In this document: positions 1 through 10,887 of the stretch, piece by piece
How the letters are laid out: the number at the start of each line of letters is the position of its first letter
Position numbering within the stretch: the stretch's first letter is position 1
Assembly (NCBI RefSeq): GCF_028682175.1
Contig: NZ_JANHKS010000010.1
Location: 1-64,000 of the forward strand
Reading direction: 5' to 3'
From: Pseudomonas putida
GTDB taxonomy: Bacteria; Pseudomonadota; Gammaproteobacteria; Pseudomonadales; Pseudomonadaceae
Length of the DNA stretch: 64,000 nt
Program-made: the position numbers and the translations under genes
Notes under the pieces: model-generated
Seen by the model: only the letters and a program-made list of their open reading frames with translations
Database searches by the model: none
What the model was told of the DNA's origin: nothing

Positions 1-33
1 TCAGACGACATTGGTGTGACAGATACACCGCCG

Positions 34-56
34 TCGCGGGCAAGCGCGCTCCTACA
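34..56 (-). repeat. REP element, single copy, class A
   Basis: One copy of the Pseudomonas REP palindrome, whose sense strand reads GTAGGAGCGCGCTTGCCCGC. It lies downstream of the DUF2242 gene, close to the window edge, so an inverted partner may lie outside. The flank GTGACAGATACACC resembles the spacer motif next to other REPs in this window. Confidence 0.8.
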
Positions 57-76
57 GGGGCGGTTACATCAACCCA

Positions 77-931
77 TCACTGCGCCGGGGTGGCCTCTGG
101 GGTCGGCTCGGGCGCTGGCTCCGCAGCAGGCGCGGCTTCGACAGGTGCTGCAGCCTCGGCCTTGAACGGCTCAGGCTCGGCAGGTGCAGGCATTGGTTCA
201 CTGCTCTGCTCGGCGGTGGTGGCCGGTGCCGTGGCAGGCGTGGCCAAGGCCGCAGGTGCCGCAGCAGGTGCAGGCGCGGCGGCCGGTGCAGGGGCTGGGG
301 CTTCAGCCGGCTTCTGCTCGGTCAGCGCAGCCGGCTTGGCGCTAGGCTCCGGCATGCCCAGGTCGGTCTTGGGTTTTTCTTCAATGTGCGCAGCCTTCTT
401 CACTTCCGGCGGCAGGAAGTTTTCCACCAGCGCGAAGAAACGGTCGTAGAACTTGGAGGACGCCACGGTTTCACTGGCGACCTTGACCATCGAATCGTCG
501 GTCGAGCCGATCGGCATCGACACCGAACCCAGCACGCCCACACCAAGGCTCGCCGAGTTGTTCACCTTCTTCAGCGCATAACGGTCCTGCAGGGCGTTGG
601 CGAACATGGTCGCCTTGCCATCGGCGCCGCCGTCCGCGGCGCAGACCACGTTGAAGCTGATCTCCATGTGGGTCTCGCCGGTCTGCTGGAAGCTCTTGTG
701 ACCGGCAATCATCTTCGGATCGCTGCTGGTGATGATGTAGCCCTGGCTCAGCAGTGCGCGGCGGCCGGCTTCACAGGTGGCCGCATCGGAGACAGGGTAG
801 TTGCGCGAGAATGTTCCAGCGTCATCGAAGTTTTCGTGTTCGTAGACAGTCTGCTTCTTCGACGAACAGCCTGCGGCGGCCAGCAGGGTGATCGCCCAGC
901 ATGCGGTACGAAAGCTCAGTAATTTAGACAT
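77..931 (-). CDS. DUF2242-type lipoprotein with Ala/Pro-rich tail
   Basis: Predicted 284-residue envelope lipoprotein of unknown function. From the chosen ATG the N-terminus has basic residues, a hydrophobic stretch (AITLLAAA) and a lipobox ending G-C at about residue 22, so signal peptidase II processing is expected. The middle (about 30-190) holds the conserved domain I match from memory to DUF2242, seen mainly in Pseudomonas. The last 90 or so residues are low-complexity Ala/Pro/Glu, probably a flexible periplasmic or wall-spanning tail. An upstream in-frame ATG would add 28 residues and bury the lipoprotein signal, so it was rejected. Transcribed alone, away from aroA. Confidence 0.75.
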   Translation of the reverse strand: MSKLLSFRTACWAITLLAAAGCSSKKQTVYEHENFDDAGTFSRNYPVSDAATCEAGRRALLSQGYIITSSDPKMIAGHKSFQQTGETHMEISFNVVCAADGGADGKATMFANALQDRYALKKVNNSASLGVGVLGSVSMPIGSTDDSMVKVASETVASSKFYDRFFALVENFLPPEVKKAAHIEEKPKTDLGMPEPSAKPAALTEQKPAEAPAPAPAAAPAPAAAPAALATPATAPATTAEQSSEPMPAPAEPEPFKAEAAAPVEAAPAAEPAPEPTPEATPAQ

Positions 932-1079
932 CAAACATCCCGGGAAAAAGGCCGACAGAACAGTAGACCACAGAAAATCGCCGCCAAGTCTGCAACAAGG
1001 CCAGCGCAGGATCAACGCAGAGTTTGCAAGGATGTGGATACATCGAAGGTTTCAGCTTACCAGCCAGTTGCTGGCGGCG

Positions 1080-1101
1080 GCCTGAACAGGGTCGTTCAGG
1101 C
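1080..1101 (-). terminator. hairpin downstream of aroA
   Basis: An 8-bp perfect stem (GCCTGAAC / GTTCAGGC, 6-nt loop) about 90 bases past the aroA stop on the minus strand. There is no T-run after it, so it is at best a weak or factor-assisted terminator. Confidence 0.35.
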
Positions 1102-1192
1102 GACTTATGGCCAGACGATGTCACGTGCGGGAAATCGCCGAACGGAGGCCGGATTGACTGACGGTCGTCGCTCCTGACCTCCTGAGGCGCGA

Positions 1193-2458
1193 TCAGAGCT
1201 CGCCGCGTTCCAGACGCACGCCCAGAAACTCCAGCGCGCGCCAGTAGCCTGGATAGGTCTTGGCGACACAATCAGGGTCCTGGATGCGGATGCCGGACAC
1301 CTTCAGGCCCGCCAGGGCGAAGCACATCGCGATGCGGTGGTCGGAATGGGTGTCGATCAGGCCAGTGCTGCTGGTGCCTGCAAGGCCCGGATCAGCCGCT
1401 ACCAGCAGATCGTCGCCTTCGACCGAAGCCAGTCCCGGACGCACCTGGTTCAAGCCATCGTGCAGCGCCTGGACGCGGTCGCATTCCTTGACCCGCAGGT
1501 TGGCCAGGTCAACGAAGCGCACCGGGGTCTGGTTGAAGGCAGCCAGCACCGCCAGGGTCGGAATGGCGTCCTGCATCTGTGAGCCGTTGACCACCGCCAG
1601 CATGTTCGGGAACTGCGCAATCACTTCCAGCGCCTTGGCGTCGGGCTGGGTGAAGGCGTCAGCGGCCACGCCCAGGTCGATCTTGCCGGAGGTCAGGGCT
1701 TCAGCGGCCCACAGGTAGGTCGCGGCAGAAGCGTCAGGCTCGACGTAGTAATCGCACGCGGTGTACCCGGTCGGCGACACGCGCCACAGCGCTTCGTCGA
1801 CCACTTCCACTTCTGCACCAAAGGCGCGCATGCAGGCGATGGTCAGGTCAACGTAGCCGCGCGCACCGATTTCCTTGCCGGTCAGTGCCACTTCGATCGG
1901 TGCGTCGCCGCAGGCCGCGACCATCAGAAGCGCCGACACGTACTGGCTGGACAGGCCGCCGTCGATTTCGAAACGACTGGCCTTGATCGAACCAGTGCCC
2001 TGCACCAACACCGGCGGGCAACCGGTGGCGCTCTCGGCGCTCAGGCCGCCCTTGCGCAGGGATTCGAGCAGCGGGCCGATGGGGCGCTTCTGCATGTAGT
2101 GGTCGCCGTCCAGGGTGACACTGCCGTTGACGGTGCACACGGCAGCGGTCAGGAAGCGCACGGCCGTACCGGCATTGCCCAGGAACAACGGGCCTTCCGG
2201 CACCTGCAGCGTGCCGTTGCCGGTGACCACGAAACTGGTGTCGTCCGGCTCTTCGATGGTCACGCCCATCTGCCGCAACGCATTGGACATGTGTCGGGTG
2301 TCATCGCTCTTGAGCGCGCCGCGCAGATGGCTGGTGCCCTTGGCCAGCGCCGCCAGCAGCAGCGCGCGGTTGGTGATCGATTTGGAGCCAGGTGGTGCGA
2401 CATGCCCCGTCAACGGTACGCCCGGTGGGATCACAGTGATCGTTTGGTTCATGCCCAT
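1193..2458 (-). CDS. aroA: 3-phosphoshikimate 1-carboxyvinyltransferase (EPSP synthase)
   Basis: Joins shikimate-3-phosphate and PEP to EPSP, the sixth step towards chorismate; cytosolic. The 421-residue protein has the N-terminal motif PGSKSITNRA (K26), LGNAGTA and an R-F pair near residue 101, the SSQYVSALLM substrate loop and the C-terminal D-x-H-S-D-H-R-I motif. Start ATG at 2458 is preceded by GGAG at 9-nt spacing; a second ATG lies two codons in. Odd: the residue aligned with Pro101 of the E. coli enzyme is Phe (GTAVRFL instead of GTAMRPL). The gene stands alone, not fused to tyrA as the second pseudomonad copy often is, so another aroA-type domain may exist elsewhere. A tRNA cluster lies upstream on the same strand. 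Confidence 0.93.
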   Translation of the reverse strand: MGMNQTITVIPPGVPLTGHVAPPGSKSITNRALLLAALAKGTSHLRGALKSDDTRHMSNALRQMGVTIEEPDDTSFVVTGNGTLQVPEGPLFLGNAGTAVRFLTAAVCTVNGSVTLDGDHYMQKRPIGPLLESLRKGGLSAESATGCPPVLVQGTGSIKASRFEIDGGLSSQYVSALLMVAACGDAPIEVALTGKEIGARGYVDLTIACMRAFGAEVEVVDEALWRVSPTGYTACDYYVEPDASAATYLWAAEALTSGKIDLGVAADAFTQPDAKALEVIAQFPNMLAVVNGSQMQDAIPTLAVLAAFNQTPVRFVDLANLRVKECDRVQALHDGLNQVRPGLASVEGDDLLVAADPGLAGTSSTGLIDTHSDHRIAMCFALAGLKVSGIRIQDPDCVAKTYPGYWRALEFLGVRLERGEL

Positions 2459-2580
2459 GGTCCAGCTCTCCAGATTCGAAATCAGCGACGCTTCAAACAA
2501 GCCGCCAATAATGGCATTTATCGTTGCGCTGTGCAGCAATCGCTGTCGCATCTGACCACCGGGGCCTGAACGACAGGCAC

Positions 2581-2610
2581 AAAAAAAGCGACCCTGAGGT
2601 CGCTTTCTTT
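2581..2610 (-). terminator. intrinsic terminator of the tRNA cluster
   Basis: Stem AAGCGACC/GGTCGCTT with a 4-nt loop, followed on the minus strand by seven T. It sits 38 bases past the 3' end of the first tRNA-Asp and separates the tRNA operon from aroA. Confidence 0.8.
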
Positions 2611-2647
2611 GTCGCTTCAAGGAGTTCAAGGGCCTTGAAGCTATGTA

Positions 2648-2724
2648 TGGCGCAGCGGACGGGACTCGAACCCGCGACCCCCGGCGTGACAGGCCGGTAT
2701 TCTAACCGACTGAACTACCGCTGC
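2648..2724 (-). tRNA. tRNA-Asp (GTC)
   Basis: 77-nt cloverleaf: acceptor GCAGCGG/CCGCTGC, anticodon loop CCTGTCACG (GTC), T-loop GGTTCGAGTCC, CCA encoded at 2648-2650. Identical over its full length to the copy at 2855-2931. Confidence 0.97.
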
Positions 2725-2854
2725 GTGTCGCACAGACTTTCATCTGTTTAACTCTGTTGAAACATGCCGTGAGGCATACTTCGTGAAACACTGATTGAAT
2801 GCCTTGGCTTCAATCTCAGATCCGTCTGCCTAAGCAAGACGACTCTGGAAAATA

Positions 2855-2931
2855 TGGCGCAGCGGACGGGACTCGAACCCGCGACCCCCGGCGTGACAGG
2901 CCGGTATTCTAACCGACTGAACTACCGCTGC
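2855..2931 (-). tRNA. tRNA-Asp (GTC), second copy
   Basis: Exact duplicate of the tRNA-Asp at 2648-2724, offset by 207 bases, with encoded CCA. Probably co-transcribed with it and the tRNA-Val upstream. Confidence 0.97.
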
Positions 2932-3008
2932 GCAGAGTGGACTGTTCGTCCTGCTGAATCTCAGTAACCTTCAGCGTTTTGTTACCAGCTTATAAAGCTG
3001 CTCAACGA

Positions 3009-3084
3009 TGGTGGGTGATGACGGGATCGAACCGCCGACCCTCTGCTTGTAAGGCAGATGCTCTCCCGGCTGAGCTAATCACCC
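3009..3084 (-). tRNA. tRNA-Val (TAC)
   Basis: 76-nt tRNA: acceptor GGGTGAT/ATCACCC, anticodon loop CTTACAAG (TAC), encoded CCA at 3009-3011. First gene of the Val-Asp-Asp minus-strand cluster. Confidence 0.97.
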
Positions 3085-3190
3085 TTTGCTTCGCTGAGGC
3101 CGCGAAATTTACGCAGGTACCGAACCTAAGTCAATACCCTGCTTGAAGTTTTTTTTAAAAAAGTCGATTTTGAGCGGCAGGCCATAAACG

Positions 3191-3216
3191 AAAAAGCGGG
3201 CCATCAGGCCCGCCTT
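3191..3216 (-). terminator. terminator after the SDR gene
   Basis: Stem AAGGCGGGCC/GGCCCGCTTT around a 4-nt loop, followed by T residues on the minus strand, 5 bases past the SDR stop. It ends the metZ-SDR transcript. Confidence 0.8.
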
Positions 3217-3220
3217 CAGA

Positions 3221-4009
3221 TCATTCGACGTAAATCATCTTCTTGCTCATGCCGCCGTCGACGACGAACTCCTGCCCGGTGACGAACCCGGAGTTCTTCG
3301 ACAGCAACCAGGCCACCGTCGCCGCGACATCTTCCACCGTCCCTACCCTGCCCGCCGGATGCTGCGCATGATCGGCATCGGTCAGAGGCTCGGCACGGCG
3401 TGCGGAAGGATCACGGGCATCGATCCAGCCGGGGCTGACCGCATTGACCCGCACTTGCGGACCGAGACTCATGGCCAGGGCGTGGGTCAGTGCCAGCAGG
3501 CCACCCTTGCTCGCCGCATAGGCTTCGGTATCGGGTTCCGATTGCCGGGCGCGCGTCGAGCTGAGGTTGACGATACTGCCGCCATGGGCACGCAGATAAG
3601 GCGCGCAGTGCTTGGCCAGCAGCATGGGCCCTGTGAGGTTGACCGCCAGCACGCGATTCCAGTGCGCAAGGTCCAGGCTTTCCAGCACGGTATTGCGCGG
3701 ATCGGCCACCGCCGCGTTGCACACCAGCGCATCGAGCCGGCCAAAGATGCCCAGCACCTCGGCAACGCCCTTGGCCACCTGCTCTTCGCTGGCGACGTCC
3801 ATGGTGATGAACGAGGCATTGTCACCCAGCACATCCGCCACAGCCTCACCGCGCTGGCGATCCACGTCGGTCAGCACAACCTGCCAGCCTTCGGTGATCA
3901 GCCAGGCGGCGATGCCCAGGCCGATGCCGCGCGCGGCACCGGTGACCAGCGCAACACGACCGTTGTGCACGCTCGCGGCGTCCATTGCGTATTCAGTCAC
4001 GAGCGTCAC
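3221..4009 (-). CDS. SDR-family oxidoreductase
   Basis: A 262-residue classical short-chain dehydrogenase, NAD(P)-dependent; substrate unknown. Seen: nucleotide motif TGAARGIG (about 22-29), D-x-D after the second strand (hinting at NAD), CNAA near 97, catalytic Ser in NLSST, Y-A-A-S-K (Tyr and Lys) and the C-terminal [10 protein letters not shown]. The first ATG overlaps no neighbour and sits directly after the metZ stop at 4010, so the two are translationally coupled. A second in-frame ATG (residue 9) is possible. The same SDR follows metZ in P. aeruginosa (PA3106-PA3107), but I know of no shown link to methionine. Confidence 0.85.
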   Translation of the reverse strand: MTLVTEYAMDAASVHNGRVALVTGAARGIGLGIAAWLITEGWQVVLTDVDRQRGEAVADVLGDNASFITMDVASEEQVAKGVAEVLGIFGRLDALVCNAAVADPRNTVLESLDLAHWNRVLAVNLTGPMLLAKHCAPYLRAHGGSIVNLSSTRARQSEPDTEAYAASKGGLLALTHALAMSLGPQVRVNAVSPGWIDARDPSARRAEPLTDADHAQHPAGRVGTVEDVAATVAWLLSKNSGFVTGQEFVVDGGMSKKMIYVE

Positions 4010-5221
4010 TCACAACGCAGCCAGGCCACGTGCCAGGTCGGCCTTGAGGTCGGCAACGTCTTCCAGGCCCACGGCAACCCGGATCAGGCTGTCGCGGATA
4101 CCGGCGGCTTCACGCTCCTGCGGCGAGAGGCGCCCGTGGGAGGTGGTGCCCGGATGGGTGATGGTGGTCTTGGTGTCGCCCAGGTTGGCCGTGATGGAAA
4201 TCAGCCGAGTGGCATCGATGAAGCGCCAGGCGCCGTCCTTGCCACCCTTGACCTCAAAGCTCACCACCGCGCCGAAGGCTTTCTGCTGACGCTTGGCCAG
4301 TTCGTGCTGTGGATGGCTTTCGAGACCGGCGTAGTGCACTTTCTCGATGCCGTCCTGCTGCTCCAGCCATTGCGCCAGCTCCAGCGCGTTCTGGCAGTGC
4401 GCACGCATGCGGATGTTCAGGGTTTCGAGGCCCTTGAGGAACAACCAGGCATTGAACGGGCTCAGGCTCGGGCCTGCGGTGCGCAGGAAACCGACGACTT
4501 CCTTCATCTGCTCGCTGCGGCCAACGACCACGCCACCCATGGCGCGACCCTGACCGTCGATGAATTTGGTCGCCGAATGCACCACCACGTCCGCGCCCAG
4601 GCGCAGCGGCTGTTGCAGCGCAGGCGTGCAGAAGCAGTTGTCCACCACGAGCATCGCACCCTTGGCATGGGCGATTTCGGCCAGTGCGGCGATATCGACC
4701 AGTTCGGCCAGCGGGTTGGATGGCGACTCGACAAACAGCAGCCTGGTGTTGGGCTTGATCGCCGCGTCCCAGCCAGACAGCTCGGCCAGGGCCACGTAAT
4801 CAACCTGCACGCCAAAACGCTTGAAGTACTTTTCAAACAGGCTGATGGTCGAGCCGAACACGCTCTTGGACACCAGAACGTGGTCGCCGGCGCTGCACAG
4901 ACTCATGACGGTGGCCAGAATGGCCGACATGCCGGTGGACGTCGCCACGGCCTGCTCGCCACCTTCCAGGGCCGCAATGCGCTCCTCGAAGGAATGCACG
5001 GTCGGGTTGGTGTAGCGCGAATAGACGTTGCCCGGCTGGTCACCGGCAAAGGTGGCAGCCGCATCAGCCGCCGTGCGGAACACGTAGCTGGAGGTGAAAA
5101 ACAGTGGATCGCTGTGTTCGCTCTCCGGCGTGCGGTGCTGACCAGCACGGACAGCGAGGGTATCGAAACCCACGCCGTCCAGATCGCTGTCCAGTCGTCC
5201 GGCATCCCATTGCTGAGTCAT
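4010..5221 (-). CDS. metZ: O-succinylhomoserine sulfhydrylase
   Basis: PLP enzyme of the Cys/Met-metabolism family. It makes homocysteine directly from O-succinylhomoserine and sulfide, the direct-sulfhydrylation route of pseudomonads. 403 residues; phosphate-binding S-T-G-M-S-A near 95-100, D-N-C-F-C-T before the internal aldimine, and PLP lysine K219 in HSATKFIDG. It lies 21 bases after purF on the same strand, the purF-metZ pairing known in Pseudomonas. A substitute function such as cystathionine gamma-synthase is possible by sequence alone, but the context favours MetZ. Confidence 0.93.
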   Translation of the reverse strand: MTQQWDAGRLDSDLDGVGFDTLAVRAGQHRTPESEHSDPLFFTSSYVFRTAADAAATFAGDQPGNVYSRYTNPTVHSFEERIAALEGGEQAVATSTGMSAILATVMSLCSAGDHVLVSKSVFGSTISLFEKYFKRFGVQVDYVALAELSGWDAAIKPNTRLLFVESPSNPLAELVDIAALAEIAHAKGAMLVVDNCFCTPALQQPLRLGADVVVHSATKFIDGQGRAMGGVVVGRSEQMKEVVGFLRTAGPSLSPFNAWLFLKGLETLNIRMRAHCQNALELAQWLEQQDGIEKVHYAGLESHPQHELAKRQQKAFGAVVSFEVKGGKDGAWRFIDATRLISITANLGDTKTTITHPGTTSHGRLSPQEREAAGIRDSLIRVAVGLEDVADLKADLARGLAAL

Positions 5222-5242
5222 GCCGTCTACTCCTTGTCTGAA

Positions 5243-6751
<1,509 letters not shown>

Positions 6752-6763
6752 GCGACACAACCC

Positions 6764-7351
6764 CTACTTAGTGGAACTGGATTTACCGATCACATCCTGC
6801 GGCGTTACCGACGGCAGGAGGTGATCCTTGAACGGGATATCAACAGGTACGCTGACCCCGCTGGCTAGCCACTTGCTGGACATCCCGAGAATCAGGTTTT
6901 TCGACCAGTCAGCGACCATGACAAATTGCGGAAGCAGCCTGGACTGCTGCCACCATTGATCCTGTTGTACCGGGCCCAGGCTCAACAGCCCTACCGCTAC
7001 CACGACCAGCAGGCCTCCGCGCGCAGCGCCGAAGACCATGCCCAGAAAACGATCGGTCCCGGAAAGCCCGGTGACGCGAATCAGTTCCCCGATCAGAAAG
7101 TTGACCATGGCGCCGACCAAGAGGGTGGCGACGAAAAGAATGGTGCAGCCCGCGATGACGCGCGCCGAGGGTGTTTCGATGTAATTGACCAGATACTGGG
7201 CCAGCGAACCGCCAAACATCCAGGCAACAGCACCTGCGATGATCCAGGTCAGCAAGGACAGCGCTTCCTTGACGAAGCCGCGCTTGAGACTGATCAAAGC
7301 GGAAATGACGACAATCGCGATGATTGCCCAGTCAACCGGAGTAAATGACAC
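6764..7351 (-). CDS. cvpA: CvpA family membrane protein
   Basis: 195-residue inner-membrane protein, named for its need in colicin V production in E. coli and later linked to envelope stress resistance. Four hydrophobic helices are visible (about 8-25, 30-50, 62-90, 103-125), with the typical start VDWAIIAIVVISALISLKRG and a short polar C-terminus. Upstream of purF by 12 bases and co-directional, so co-transcription is likely. Confidence 0.92.
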   Translation of the reverse strand: MSFTPVDWAIIAIVVISALISLKRGFVKEALSLLTWIIAGAVAWMFGGSLAQYLVNYIETPSARVIAGCTILFVATLLVGAMVNFLIGELIRVTGLSGTDRFLGMVFGAARGGLLVVVAVGLLSLGPVQQDQWWQQSRLLPQFVMVADWSKNLILGMSSKWLASGVSVPVDIPFKDHLLPSVTPQDVIGKSSSTK

Positions 7352-7479
7352 GTTGCAGCCTACAGACTGATGAGGCGGCGCATTTTAGCAGAGCCCGCGC
7401 GTGGCGGTAAGCGGGGATTGCGGGTGTCGGGCAATAAAGGCGAACTATTGGACTTTGCCCCGGTCACCAAGGCCCAGAC

Positions 7480-7571
7480 CTGTAGGAGTGAGCTTGCTCG
7501 CGATGGCAGTTATCCAATCACCGCATCAGTCGCTGATCTGACGCCATCGCGAGCAAGCTCACTCCTACAGG
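7480..7571. repeat. REP pair, class A, inverted
   Basis: Two inverted copies of GTAGGAGTGAGCTTGCTCGC around a spacer of about 40 bases. With the next element it fills the 353-bp gap between cvpA and dedD, where I see no gene. Confidence 0.9.
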
Positions 7572-7611
7572 AGAGCGGTGGGTCATTCCACATCGTGGTG
7601 TCTGACCGGGC

Positions 7612-7690
7612 GCTGTCGCGGGCAAGCGCGCTCCTACAGGCGGGGGCGACCTCAAGGACGCCCCCGCCGGCAAGCCGTGCTGCTACGGGG
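7612..7690. repeat. mixed REP pair, class A plus class B
   Basis: A class A palindrome (reverse of GTAGGAGCGCGCTTGCC) is followed about 25 bases later by a class B palindrome (GCCGGCAAGCCGTGCTGC), with an internal GGGGGCG...CGCCCCC inverted repeat between them. Two REP families form one hairpin pair here. Confidence 0.85.
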
Positions 7691-7704
7691 TGTGGCGTCG
7701 CGGG

Positions 7705-8391
7705 TTATTTGCGCTCTGGCTGGAAGCGTACGACGATGCCCTTGAGCTTTTGCTGCTTGTCGAGCTGGTCGCGCAGGCGGTCGGCCTCGGCGCGTTCGAT
7801 CAAGGGACCGACGAACACCCGGTTCACGCCATCGGAGGTGCGAATGTAGGCGTTGTAGCCTTGGGTGCGCAGGGTTTTCTGCAGGTTGTCGGCGTTGGCG
7901 CGGTTGGACAGGCTGGCCACCTGGACCGCCCAGGTGACCGACAGGCCATTGGCATCGACGCGGCTTGGCTCGGCGGCCGGCGCGGCGGGAGCCGGTGCCG
8001 GTGCAGCGGTTGCCGGTTTGGCAGGCGCAGGTGCCGGAGCTTGCGCCGGTGCCGGCGCTGGCTTGGCGGCAGTTGCAGGCTTGGCAGGTGCAGGCGCCGG
8101 TGCAATCGGCATGGACGGCGGCTGGTGGCTGGTCACGGGCTGGCTGGGTTGCGCCAGCTCTTCGTCGCTGGGCACAGGCTCCTGCGGCAGCGGCTGCTGC
8201 TCGGGCACCGCGACCGGATCGACCTTGACCTGAGGCACGACAGGCGCCTGTGGCGCGGCTGGCGCGTCCACCTGCACATGACGCGCTTCGTCCTGACGCG
8301 AAAACAGCATCGGCAGGAAAATCACCGCAATGGCAATCAACACCAACGCGCCAACCATGCGCTGCTTGTACGCCTTATCCAGCAAAGCCAT
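7705..8391 (-). CDS. dedD: SPOR-domain membrane protein (DedD-like)
   Basis: 228-residue bitopic inner-membrane protein likely at the division septum. A short cytoplasmic N-terminus (MALLDKAYKQR) precedes one transmembrane helix (about 12-29), a Pro/Ala-rich periplasmic linker (about 45-145) and a C-terminal SPOR domain (about 148-225: WAVQVASLSNRANAD, later VFVGPLIERAEA). SPOR domains bind denuded septal peptidoglycan. It lies 3 bases after folC in the accD-folC-dedD order conserved in gammaproteobacteria. Confidence 0.9.
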   Translation of the reverse strand: MALLDKAYKQRMVGALVLIAIAVIFLPMLFSRQDEARHVQVDAPAAPQAPVVPQVKVDPVAVPEQQPLPQEPVPSDEELAQPSQPVTSHQPPSMPIAPAPAPAKPATAAKPAPAPAQAPAPAPAKPATAAPAPAPAAPAAEPSRVDANGLSVTWAVQVASLSNRANADNLQKTLRTQGYNAYIRTSDGVNRVFVGPLIERAEADRLRDQLDKQQKLKGIVVRFQPERK

Positions 8392-8394
8392 GTG

Positions 8395-9681
8395 TCACTT
8401 CCTCCGTGACGTGCCAGCAAGCCATTCCAGGGCCTCGGCGACGCAATAAAAAGACCCGAACAGCACGATTTCATCGTCGGCTGTTGCCTGCGCGCACTGA
8501 GCCTCGAGGGCCAGTGCGACACTCGGGTAGGACGCCACCTGAGCGCCAAGGTTCTGCAACGCCTGCGCGATTTCCTGTTCCGAACGGCTGCGCGGCGTCG
8601 GCAATGGCGCCACCGCCCAACTGCTGAAGCTGCCCACGAGTTCGGTGAGCACGCCTTGCAAGTCCTTGTCGCCGAGCAGGCCGAACACCGCCAAGCGCTT
8701 GCCGGACACTGCGCGCTGATCCAGGCGCTGGGCCAGGAACACCGCTGCATGCGGGTTGTGGCCCACATCCAGCAACAGGTGCAGTGGCTTGCCCTGCCAC
8801 TCGAACGAGCGACGATCCAGCCGCCCGGTCACGCGAGTGCTCAGCAGCGCGGTGCGGATCGAGGCCTCCTGCCAGGGCAGACCCATCAGCAGGAAGGCCT
8901 GCAGCGCCAGCGCGGCATTCTGCATCGGCAGATCGAGCAACGGCAGGTCGCGCAGTTCGACACGCTGACCGCCCGCATCGGTGCCAGACCAGTTCCAGCC
9001 CGCGGCCTGCACGTCCAGGTCGAAATCACGACCGCGCAGCGACAGTGGGCAGTTCAGCGCGGCAGCCTTGTCCAGCAGAGGCTGCGGAGGATCGATATCA
9101 CCACAGAGCGCCGGGCGTCCTTCGCGGAAGATCCCGGCCTTCTCGAACGCCACCGATTCGCGGGTATTGCCCAGCCACTCGGCGTGATCCACGCCAATGC
9201 TGGTGACCAGCGCCATGTCGGCGTCGATCAGGTTCACCGCGTCCAGGCGCCCGCCCAGGCCGACTTCCAGCACCACAGCATCGAGCGCCGCCTGCTCGAA
9301 CAGCCAGAACGCCGCCAGGGTGCCCATCTCGAAGTAGGTCAGGGAAATATCGCCACGAGCCTTCTCGATCACCTCGAAGGCCTGGCAGAGCTGTGCATCG
9401 GTGGCCTCGACGCCCTGCAACTGGACCCGCTCGTTATAGCGGACCAGGTGCGGCGAGCTGTAGACACCGACCTTGAGCCCTTGCGCCTGCAGCAACGAGG
9501 CAACGAACGCGCAGGTAGAACCCTTGCCGTTGGTGCCGGTGACGGTGATGACGCGAGGTGCCGGGCGGCTCAGACCAGCCTGCTGCGCTACCTGTTGCGA
9601 ACGCTCCAGCCCCATGTCGATGGCAGAAGGATGCAGTTGCTCCAGGTAGCTGAGCCAGTCGCTCAGAGAGCGTGCGGTCAT
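8395..9681 (-). CDS. folC: bifunctional dihydrofolate / folylpolyglutamate synthase
   Basis: Adds glutamate to dihydropteroate and to folates; Mur-ligase fold, cytosolic. 428 residues with the ATP loop [13 protein letters not shown] (about 44-56), YNERVQL, the metal-site region [10 protein letters not shown] and [10 protein letters not shown], then the C-terminal domain with DVGHNPHA. Its first four bases overlap the end of accD, indicating coupled translation in accD-folC-dedD. Confidence 0.95.
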   Translation of the reverse strand: MTARSLSDWLSYLEQLHPSAIDMGLERSQQVAQQAGLSRPAPRVITVTGTNGKGSTCAFVASLLQAQGLKVGVYSSPHLVRYNERVQLQGVEATDAQLCQAFEVIEKARGDISLTYFEMGTLAAFWLFEQAALDAVVLEVGLGGRLDAVNLIDADMALVTSIGVDHAEWLGNTRESVAFEKAGIFREGRPALCGDIDPPQPLLDKAAALNCPLSLRGRDFDLDVQAAGWNWSGTDAGGQRVELRDLPLLDLPMQNAALALQAFLLMGLPWQEASIRTALLSTRVTGRLDRRSFEWQGKPLHLLLDVGHNPHAAVFLAQRLDQRAVSGKRLAVFGLLGDKDLQGVLTELVGSFSSWAVAPLPTPRSRSEQEIAQALQNLGAQVASYPSVALALEAQCAQATADDEIVLFGSFYCVAEALEWLAGTSRRK

Positions 9682-10598
9682 ATGTTGGCCGGTGCAGGTG
9701 GAACGACGATAGGTTCGAGTTTCGGCGCGACGAATTTCGGCGTCGGCAGGCCCATCATCTGCGCCAGCAGGTTACCCAGGCGCGGACGCAGTTCCTGACG
9801 GGAAATGATCATGTCGATGGCACCGTGGTCCAGCAGGAATTCACTGCGCTGGAAGCCTTCCGGCAGTTTTTCGCGCACGGTCTGCTCGATCACGCGAGGA
9901 CCGGCGAAGCCGATCAGCGCCTTGGGCTCGGCAACGATCACGTCACCCAGCATTGCCAGGCTCGCCGACACACCACCGTAGACCGGGTCGGTCAGCACGG
10001 AGATGAACGGCAGGCCTTCTTCGCGCAGGCGGGCCAGTACGGCCGAGGTCTTGGCCATCTGCATCAGGGAGATCAGCGCTTCCTGCATGCGTGCGCCACC
10101 GGAAGCGGCGAAGCAGATCATCGGGCAGCGGTTTTCCAGCGCGTAGTTGGCCGCCTGAACGAAACGCTCGCCGACGATGGCGCCCATCGAGCCGCCCATG
10201 AAGGAGAATTCGAACGCGCTGCACACCACCGGCATGCCCAGCAGAGTGCCGCTCATGGAGATCAGGGCGTCTTTCTCGCCGGTCTGCTTCTGGGAAGCGA
10301 CCAGGCGGTCCTTGTATTTCTTGCTGTCGCGGAATTTCAGGCGGTCAACCGGCTCAAGGTCTGCACCGATTTCCTGACGCCCTTCAACGTCCAGGAAGAT
10401 GTCCAGACGAGCGCGCGCACCGATACGCATGTGGTGGTTGCACTTGGGGCAGACGTCCAGGGTCTTTTCCAGCTCCGGACGATACAGCACCGCCTCGCAC
10501 GATGGGCACTTGTGCCAGAGGCCTTCAGGTACCGAGCTTTTCTTCACCTCGGAACGCATGATCGAAGGGATCAGTTTGTCTACCAACCAGTTGCTCAT
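9678..10598 (-). CDS. accD: acetyl-CoA carboxylase carboxyltransferase, beta subunit
   Basis: Beta half of the carboxyltransferase that makes malonyl-CoA for fatty-acid synthesis, working with AccA. 306 residues. An N-terminal four-cysteine zinc ribbon (CPSC at about 30, CPKC at about 52) is followed by the crotonase-like core with G-G-A-R-M-Q-E and the P-V-Y-G-G-V-S-A oxyanion segment. The C-terminal tail (about 285-306) is Pro-rich. Overlaps folC by 4 bases. Its product feeds FabD encoded at 29.3 kb. Confidence 0.96.
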   Translation of the reverse strand: MSNWLVDKLIPSIMRSEVKKSSVPEGLWHKCPSCEAVLYRPELEKTLDVCPKCNHHMRIGARARLDIFLDVEGRQEIGADLEPVDRLKFRDSKKYKDRLVASQKQTGEKDALISMSGTLLGMPVVCSAFEFSFMGGSMGAIVGERFVQAANYALENRCPMICFAASGGARMQEALISLMQMAKTSAVLARLREEGLPFISVLTDPVYGGVSASLAMLGDVIVAEPKALIGFAGPRVIEQTVREKLPEGFQRSEFLLDHGAIDMIISRQELRPRLGNLLAQMMGLPTPKFVAPKLEPIVVPPAPANI

Positions 10599-10887
10599 GC
10601 TTTCTTTCTCCAGTACCTACGGCTGGAACGCGATGGCAATCAATGCCAACGCCAGCCCTTAAACTAAATTCATGTGCAGCTTCGCGAAACACCCTGCGAC
10701 GATCGACACAGGTGCCTGACCTGCCGAACGGCGTTTCTTCGAGACTGCCCTCGATTTCCTGCAGCGAGACGCTTGTACGTCTTCGCCTGTTAAATTTTTG
10801 GCCAGCCATAAACCCTGGCCGCAGGCTAGTGGACGGCAACCGCCTGTCTGCCGTCACATCGACGAGCGATACCTGCGCTAAAAAACA
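10599..10887. other. 289-bp intergenic region upstream of accD
   Basis: No convincing gene, REP or strong terminator. It separates trpF from accD on the same strand and presumably holds the accD promoter. The 110-residue reading frame crossing it lacks family features and I regard it as chance. Confidence 0.5.

Noticed and set aside
2648-3084. tRNA genes as prophage or island attachment sites
   Set aside because: Copies are full tRNA genes, and no integrase, direct repeat of a tRNA 3' end or foreign base composition is seen in the flanks.
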